From Couchioplanes caeruleus (GTDB lineage: Bacteria > Actinomycetota > Actinomycetes > Mycobacteriales > Micromonosporaceae), in assembly GCF_023499255.1 (NCBI RefSeq), contig NZ_CP092183.1, positions 2,425,501-2,489,500 of the forward strand: 64,000 nucleotides of DNA, in the 5' to 3' direction. Made by a program: the position numbers and the translations under genes. Under the pieces are notes generated by a model. It did not search any database, was not told the DNA's origin, and saw only the letters and a program-made list of their open reading frames with translations. This document shows positions 59,118 to 64,000 of the stretch, piece after piece. Positions within the stretch are counted from its first letter, which is position 1; every line of letters starts with the position of its first letter.

Positions 59118-62100
59118 TTGGCGGCCCAGTTCGGTGTGCTCGGCGTGGTGGAGGCCCGGATCGACGGCCGGTCCGTCGAGTTGGGGCACGCCCGCCAGCG
59201 GTGCGTGCTGGGCGTGCTGCTCGTCGAGGCCGGCCGTCCGGTCACGGTGGACCAGCTGATCGACCGGGTGTGGGGCGACCATGCGCCGCAGCGGGCGGCC
59301 GGCGCGCTCTACAGCTACCTGTCCCGGCTGCGGCGTGCCGTCGCGGGCGCCGGCGGGGTCGAGATCCTGCGGGAGGCGGGCGGATACCTGCTCGCCGTGG
59401 ATCCGCAGACGGTGGACCTGCACCGGTTCCGCGGCCTGATGACGCTCGCCCGCGCGGCGGAGTCGGACCGGCCGGCCGCCGACCTGATGGCGCAGGCGCT
59501 GGAGCTGTGGCGGGGCGACCCGTTCGCCGGGCTGGACACGCCGTGGCTGGACGCGACGCGTCGCACGCTGCTCGACGAGCGGTTCGCCGCCGAGCTGGAC
59601 CGCAACGACGTGCTGCTGCGGCTGGGCCGGCACGGCGAGCTGCTGCCGGCGCTGTCCGCCGCCGTCGCCGAGCACCCGCTGGACGAGCGGCTGGCCGGGC
59701 AGGCGATGCTCACGCTGTACCGGTGCGGCCGCCAGGCCGACGCCGACGAGCAGTACCGGCGCATCCGCCGCTGCCTGGCCGACGAGCTGGGCAGCGACCC
59801 GGGCGCCGCGCTGCGCCGGTTGCACGAGCAGATCCTCGCCGCCGATCCCGCCCTCGCCGGGCCGGCGGCCGAGCCCCGCAGGACCGCGGCGCCGCCCGCC
59901 ACCGCGGCGACCATGCCGACGCAGCTGCCGGCCGACGTCCGCGCGTTCACCGGGCGTACCGATGAACTGGCCGCGCTGGACCGCCTGCTCGCCCCGCCCG
60001 GCGGTGAGGAACCGCCGCTCACGGTCGCGTTGCTGTCCGGCACGGCCGGGGTGGGCAAGTCGGCGCTGGCCGTGCGGTGGGCGCACCGGGTCCGCGACGC
60101 GTTCCCCGACGGCCAGCTCTACGTGAACCTGCGCGGCTACGACGCCGAACAGCCGGTGGCGGTGGCGGACGCGCTGGCCGGGTTCCTCACCGCGCTCGGC
60201 GTACGCGGGTCGGAGATCCCGCCGGGCACCGACGAGCGCGCCGGCCGCTACCGGTCCGAGCTGACCGGCCGCCGGATGCTCGTGCTGCTGGACAACGCCT
60301 CCTCGGTGGAGCAGGTCCGGCCACTGCTGCCGGGGACGGGGTCGTGCCTCGTGCTGGTGACCAGCCGCGACTCGCTGCCGGGCATGGTGGCCGTGCACGG
60401 CGCCGAGCGGGTCAACCTGGACCTGTTGCCGCTGCCGGACGCGGTCGGGCTGCTGGCCAAGCTGATCGGCGCCCGGGTGGACCGGGAGCCGGCCCCGGCC
60501 GCCGAGCTGGCCGCGGCCTGCGCCCGGCTGCCGCTGGCCCTGCGGATCGCCGCCGAGCTGGCCGCGGACCGCACCGACGTGCCGCTGGCCGACCTGGTCG
60601 CCGAGCTCGCCGACCATCAGGTACGGCTCGACCTGCTGGACGCGGGCGGCGACCCGCGCGCCGAGATCCGGGCGGTGTTCTCCTGGTCGTACCAGAACCT
60701 GCCCGACGGTGCGGCCCGGGTGTTCCGGCTGCTCGGGCTGCACCCCGGCGAGACCGCGCACGTCGACGCGGTGGCGGCGCTGACCGGCACCGGTGCCGGC
60801 GAGGCGCGGCGTCTGCTCGGCGTGCTGACCCGCGCCAGCCTCGTCCAGGCCGGCCCCGGCGGCCGGTACGGCATGCACGACCTGCTGCGGGCGTACGCGG
60901 CGGAGCTCGCCGCCGGGCACGACGCCGAGCCGGACCGGCGCGCCGCCCTCACCCGCCTGTTCGACCACTACCTCGCCGGGGCGAGCGCGGCGATGGCCAC
61001 GCTGTACCCGGACGGCACCACCCGGGCCGGCGACCCGGACGCGGCCCGCGGCTGGATCGAGGCGGAACGGCCCAACCTCGCCGCACTCTGCACGTTCGGC
61101 GCGATGCACGGCTGGTACCAGCACACCGTCGCCCTCGCCGAGACCCTGTTCCGCCATCTCGACGCGGGCGGGCCGGTGGCCGAGGCGGCGACCGTCACCG
61201 CGTCGGCGGTGTCCGCCGCGGAGGCGCTCGGCGACCGCGACGCGCAGGCCCGGGCGCTGTCCGATCTGGGCCGGCTGCACCGGCGGCAGGGCCGGCTGCA
61301 CGAGTCCGCCGCGACCTACCGGCAGGCACTGCTGCTGTACGCGGACCTCGGCGACCGTGCGGCGGAGGCGCTGGTGCTGCGCAACCTCGGCAGCGTCCAC
61401 TGGAGACTGGGCGACTACCGGCAGGCCGCGGACCACTACCGGAGCGCCTGGACGCTGTACCGGGAGCGCGGTGAGGACGCCGGTCAGGCCGACGCGCTGG
61501 TCCGCCTCGGGCTGATCGACGCGCGGCTGGGCGACCACACGCAGGCGGCGCAGCGGTTCGGCTCCGCCCTCGAGCTGTACGCCGCGCTCGGTGACCGGTT
61601 CAGTGAGGCGTACGTGTTGTCCCTGCTGGCCCGGCGCCCGCACCGCCCGGCCCCGCTGGAGCGCGCCGCCGCCCACCTCGAGCGCAGCCTCGACACCGTG
61701 CGGCGCACCGGCGACCGGACCGCGGAGGCGTACGTGCTGACCGACCTGTCAGCGGTGCGGGCCCGGCAGGGGCACCTCACCGAGGCGGCCGGCCATCTGC
61801 GCCGTGCGCTCATGCTGCACCGGCGGATCGGGGACCGGGCCAGCGAGGCGGAGGCGCTCAACGACCTCGGCCAGGTGCTGCTCGCCGCCGGGGACGCGGC
61901 CGGAGCCCAGGCCCAGCACGGTCAGGCGCGGGTCCTGGCCGAGGACATAGGGGATCGGTACGAGCAGGCCCGGGCCCACGACGGCATCGCCGCGGCGTTG
62001 CGGGACACCGGCGAGCCCGGTCCCGCCGAGCCGTACCGCGACCGGGCCCGGCAGATCTTCGCCGACCTGCGCGTGCCGGCCGCGCCCGTCGCCGACCTCC

Positions 62101-62123
62101 CGACGACCGTGCCGGACAGGTAG
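59118..62123 (+). CDS. AfsR/SARP-family regulator with BTAD, NB-ARC and TPR domains
   Basis: 1001 residues from TTG 59118 (GGAGG 4-9 bases upstream; longer in-frame extensions lack a site). Residues ~1-95 form an OmpR-like DNA-binding domain (FGVLGVVEARIDGRSVEL, QRCVLGVLLVEAGRPVTV), followed by the bacterial transcriptional activation domain (to ~250), an NB-ARC ATPase with Walker A GTAGVGKSAL (~307) and GLPL-like RLPLALRIAAEL, and about eight TPR-like units to the C-terminus. AfsR-type regulators activate secondary-metabolite or development genes. It is divergent from the TIR-WD40 gene; a regulatory link is possible but not shown. Confidence 0.88.
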   Translation: MAAQFGVLGVVEARIDGRSVELGHARQRCVLGVLLVEAGRPVTVDQLIDRVWGDHAPQRAAGALYSYLSRLRRAVAGAGGVEILREAGGYLLAVDPQTVDLHRFRGLMTLARAAESDRPAADLMAQALELWRGDPFAGLDTPWLDATRRTLLDERFAAELDRNDVLLRLGRHGELLPALSAAVAEHPLDERLAGQAMLTLYRCGRQADADEQYRRIRRCLADELGSDPGAALRRLHEQILAADPALAGPAAEPRRTAAPPATAATMPTQLPADVRAFTGRTDELAALDRLLAPPGGEEPPLTVALLSGTAGVGKSALAVRWAHRVRDAFPDGQLYVNLRGYDAEQPVAVADALAGFLTALGVRGSEIPPGTDERAGRYRSELTGRRMLVLLDNASSVEQVRPLLPGTGSCLVLVTSRDSLPGMVAVHGAERVNLDLLPLPDAVGLLAKLIGARVDREPAPAAELAAACARLPLALRIAAELAADRTDVPLADLVAELADHQVRLDLLDAGGDPRAEIRAVFSWSYQNLPDGAARVFRLLGLHPGETAHVDAVAALTGTGAGEARRLLGVLTRASLVQAGPGGRYGMHDLLRAYAAELAAGHDAEPDRRAALTRLFDHYLAGASAAMATLYPDGTTRAGDPDAARGWIEAERPNLAALCTFGAMHGWYQHTVALAETLFRHLDAGGPVAEAATVTASAVSAAEALGDRDAQARALSDLGRLHRRQGRLHESAATYRQALLLYADLGDRAAEALVLRNLGSVHWRLGDYRQAADHYRSAWTLYRERGEDAGQADALVRLGLIDARLGDHTQAAQRFGSALELYAALGDRFSEAYVLSLLARRPHRPAPLERAAAHLERSLDTVRRTGDRTAEAYVLTDLSAVRARQGHLTEAAGHLRRALMLHRRIGDRASEAEALNDLGQVLLAAGDAAGAQAQHGQARVLAEDIGDRYEQARAHDGIAAALRDTGEPGPAEPYRDRARQIFADLRVPAAPVADLPTTVPDR

Positions 62124-62609
62124 TCAGGCCCGGCGGGCGCCGTCGATCCACAGCACGGTGACCGGGCGGCCGCGGGCCCGGGCGTACGCAACGACGTCGG
62201 CCGTGCCGCCCGGTCCGCGGGCCGGGAGGCCGTCCCACACCGCGAACAGGTGGTCGCAGCGGTCCACGAGGGCGTGGCCGGCGGCCAGATATCCCTGCTC
62301 GCACGGCTCGGGGTACGGCATCGTGATCACGGTGGCCGCCGCCCGCGCGAGGTTCTCGAACCGGTCCCGGGCGCCGTCCGCGGGCAGCGAGCCGGCGTAG
62401 TTCCCGCACGGCAGCACCGCTTCCAGGGTGCCGCCGACGGACAGCGCATGGGCGGCGAACAACTGATCGGCTCCGTCGGCGAGGCTCGACACCGCGAGCA
62501 GGCCGGCTCCGGTGGGCAGCGCCCGGCGCCAGTAGTTGACCGCCAGTTCGGCGATGCCCGGCGGGAGCACCCGGTGACCGGTCACACCAAACCGCACATC
62601 GACCCCCAT
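62124..62609 (-). CDS. SLOG-superfamily protein of unknown function
   Basis: 161 residues from ATG 62609 (GTG starts a few codons inside are also possible). It begins VRFGVTGHRVLPPGIAELAV, then AVSSLADGADQLFAAHAL, LEAVLPCGNYAG, and a second Rossmann-like strand with RCDHLFAVWDGLPARGPGG. The GVTGHR, SSLADGADQ and VLP motifs fit SLOG (Smf/DprA/LOG) Rossmann proteins that bind nucleotides or nucleotide-derived signals. Its stop is immediately after the SARP stop on the other strand (convergent, adjacent). Confidence 0.65.
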   Translation of the reverse strand: MGVDVRFGVTGHRVLPPGIAELAVNYWRRALPTGAGLLAVSSLADGADQLFAAHALSVGGTLEAVLPCGNYAGSLPADGARDRFENLARAAATVITMPYPEPCEQGYLAAGHALVDRCDHLFAVWDGLPARGPGGTADVVAYARARGRPVTVLWIDGARRA

Positions 62610-62768
62610 ACGACGGCGCGTCAAGCCGCCAAGAGACGATACGGCTTGCGTGCTTCGTCCGGAAGAGCGCAACCGTACGCCGGGAGCGTGACGGTGCGCG
62701 GCGTGGCCACCGGCCGCAACCGGGCCGTGGGACCGTGCGGGGAGCGATCCTACGAGCGGGGAGATTCG

Positions 62769-63359
62769 ATGGTCACGGTCCCGGCGGGCAGCACACTCGT
62801 GCTGCGGTGCCCCGGTGAGCAGCCGCTCGCGCTGATCGCGCTGGCCGAGGTCAGCGCGGCGTTCGTCGCCGAGCTGCCGCCGATCCCGGTGCTCGGCCCG
62901 GACGGCCCGGGCAGCCGCCGCTTCGGCATCCTGGAGCTGGTCAGCAGCGCCGGCGTCACCTGGGTCGAGGCCGAGCTGCGCGACGGCACCCTCACGGCGA
63001 CCGGCGCCCCGCCCACCGACGTGGTGCAGCGCCGTGGCGCCGTCCGCCGTCCCGGCATGTACGCCGCCACGGGCACCGCGGAGCTCGACACCGAGCCGGG
63101 CCGACGGCTGGTGGCGGTGTCCGGGCACGTCGAGGACGTGTCCACCACCGGCCTGCTGCTGCGCGCCGCGCCCGCCGACAGCCTGCACCTGCCGCCCGGC
63201 ATCGTGCGGACGCTGCTGCACATCAGCATGCCGTGGGGCGACATGGCCGCCACGGTCGCAACCGTGGACCAGCGTGCGGACCAGTTGCGGGGCACGTACG
63301 AATGGATGGATCCGGCCGACGAGGCGTCCCTGCGGGCCTTCTGCGCCAACAGCGGGTGA
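62769..63359 (+). CDS. PilZ-like domain protein, probable c-di-GMP receptor
   Basis: 196 residues from ATG 62769 with GGGGAG 5 bases upstream. The first ~90 residues are a beta-rich YcgR-N-like part (GSTLVLRCPGEQPL, WVEAELRDGTL). The PilZ signature follows: RRGAVRR (RxxxR) near residue 88 and VEDVSTTGLLLR (D-x-S-x-x-G) near 124, the residues that bind cyclic di-GMP. It may control motility or matrix output. The stop is 10 bases before the hydrolase start, suggesting cotranscription. Confidence 0.7.
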   Translation: MVTVPAGSTLVLRCPGEQPLALIALAEVSAAFVAELPPIPVLGPDGPGSRRFGILELVSSAGVTWVEAELRDGTLTATGAPPTDVVQRRGAVRRPGMYAATGTAELDTEPGRRLVAVSGHVEDVSTTGLLLRAAPADSLHLPPGIVRTLLHISMPWGDMAATVATVDQRADQLRGTYEWMDPADEASLRAFCANSG

Positions 63360-63369
63360 CAATGGCGTG

Positions 63370-64000
63370 ATGCGGCAGCGGCTCGGACGGGTGGTGTCGG
63401 CAGACGGCACCGTCCTGGCGTACGCCTCCGCCGGCACGGGCCGCCCGCTGGTGTACGTGATGGGCTGGCTCACGCATCTCGAGCTGGGCTGGGAGCTGCC
63501 GGCCGAGCGGGCGCTCTACGAGGCGCTGGCGCAGGGGTGCCGGCTGGTGCGCTACGACCGCGCCGGCTGTGGCCTGTCGCCCGCCGTGGACCGCCCCGCC
63601 TCCCTGGCGTTCGAGCTCGAGCAACTGGCCGCGGTCACCGCGTCGCTGGACGAGCCGTTCGACCTGATGGGTACGTCGATGGGCGCTCCCGTCGCGGCGG
63701 CGTGGGCGGCGGCGCACCCGGACACCGTACGGCGGCTGGTGCTGTACGGCGGCTGGGTGCGCGGTGCCGAGCTGTCCCCCCCCCGGCGTCCGTGACCACG
63801 TGCTGGGGCTGGTCGGCTCGCACTGGGGGCTCGGCTCCGACGTGCTGACCGACATCTTCGCGCCGGACGCGGACCGCGCGACGCGGGCCGAGCTGGCCCG
63901 CTACCAGCGCGCCTGTTCCAGCGCGGAGACCGCCCGCGCGCTGCTGGCGCTGAGTTACGAGCTCGACGTCAGCGGCTGCCTCGGCCGGGTACGGGCGCCC
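63370..64000 (+). pseudogene. alpha/beta hydrolase, frameshifted at a C9 tract and cut by the window end
   Basis: From ATG 63370 (GTG 63367 is an alternative) the frame encodes an alpha/beta hydrolase: VYVMGWLTHLELGWELP, RLVRYDRAGCGLSP, the nucleophile Ser in LMGTSMGAPVAAAWA and LVLYGGW. At 63776-63784 there is a run of nine C, and the frame ends 11 bases later at 63795. Dropping one C (or adding two) continues the protein as DHVLGLVGSHWGLGSD and on to the end of the window (DADRATRAELARYQRA). The gene is probably intact in life and broken by a homopolymer miscall, but a true pseudogene cannot be excluded. The C-terminus lies outside. Confidence 0.6.

Overview
The sequence is high-GC DNA with actinomycete hallmarks: GTG/TTG starts, ATGA/GTGA translational coupling, an AfsR-type SARP regulator, secreted glycoside hydrolases with CBM2 and ricin-type modules, and a perfect CebR-like operator. 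A filamentous actinomycete, most likely of the Micromonosporaceae, is my inference; no rRNA, tRNA or housekeeping marker is present to fix the genus.

Region 1 (1-5.0 kb): end of an unknown gene, a histidine phosphatase and an APH-fold kinase, then a compact candidate graspetide (RiPP) locus. It has two unannotated precursor peptides (59 aa at 1970-2149 and 55 aa at 3716-3883) that share an N-terminal LYxxLAQ motif and a C-terminal Thr/Ser/Glu/Asp-rich core. They flank an MvdC/MvdD-type ATP-grasp ligase and a small membrane protein. A DUF3800 protein converges on them.

Region 2 (5.2-39 kb): an accessory region. It holds an IS5-type element, an IS110 remnant, an IS21 element, a transposase fragment, and three identical copies of another IS5-type element, two of them fused head-to-tail. 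Between them lie orphan genes, many in paralogous sets: a two-gene overlapping module present twice (6.2-7.5 and 29.9-31.2 kb); two MGxFD proteins; three membrane-anchored Cys proteins, one frameshifted; two tiny membrane proteins; and an unknown protein with a truncated sister. Many starts have a TANNNT hexamer 6-8 bases upstream and no Shine-Dalgarno, suggesting leaderless transcripts. Recognisable proteins are a nucleoside-deoxyribosyltransferase-like protein, a metallophosphoesterase, an XRE regulator and, divergent from it, a PHP-AAA (TrlF-like) ATPase that may be a defence gene.

Region 3 (39-47.6 kb): ordinary regulated-transport content. It comprises TetR + ABC exporter (ATPase and permease), a NarL-type two-component pair, a DUF998 membrane protein, and an NADP oxidoreductase divergent from its own TetR, followed by two palindromic operators and a small unknown operon.

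Region 4 (47.7-55.5 kb): secreted plant-polysaccharide genes. A PQQ-type sugar dehydrogenase with FN3 domains and an SMP-30-like protein diverge from a GH62 arabinofuranosidase, a CBM2 esterase-like hydrolase and a GH59-like glycosidase with a ricin lectin; a TGGGAGCGCTCCCA box sits between the two arms.

Region 5 (55.5-64 kb): signalling and conflict-like genes. It contains a TIR-membrane-coiled-coil protein with 14 WD40 repeats, a divergent SARP/NB-ARC/TPR regulator, a SLOG-fold protein, a PilZ-like protein and an alpha/beta hydrolase broken at a C9 tract and cut by the window end. Several single-base frameshifts, one in a homopolymer, mean assembly error must be kept in mind.
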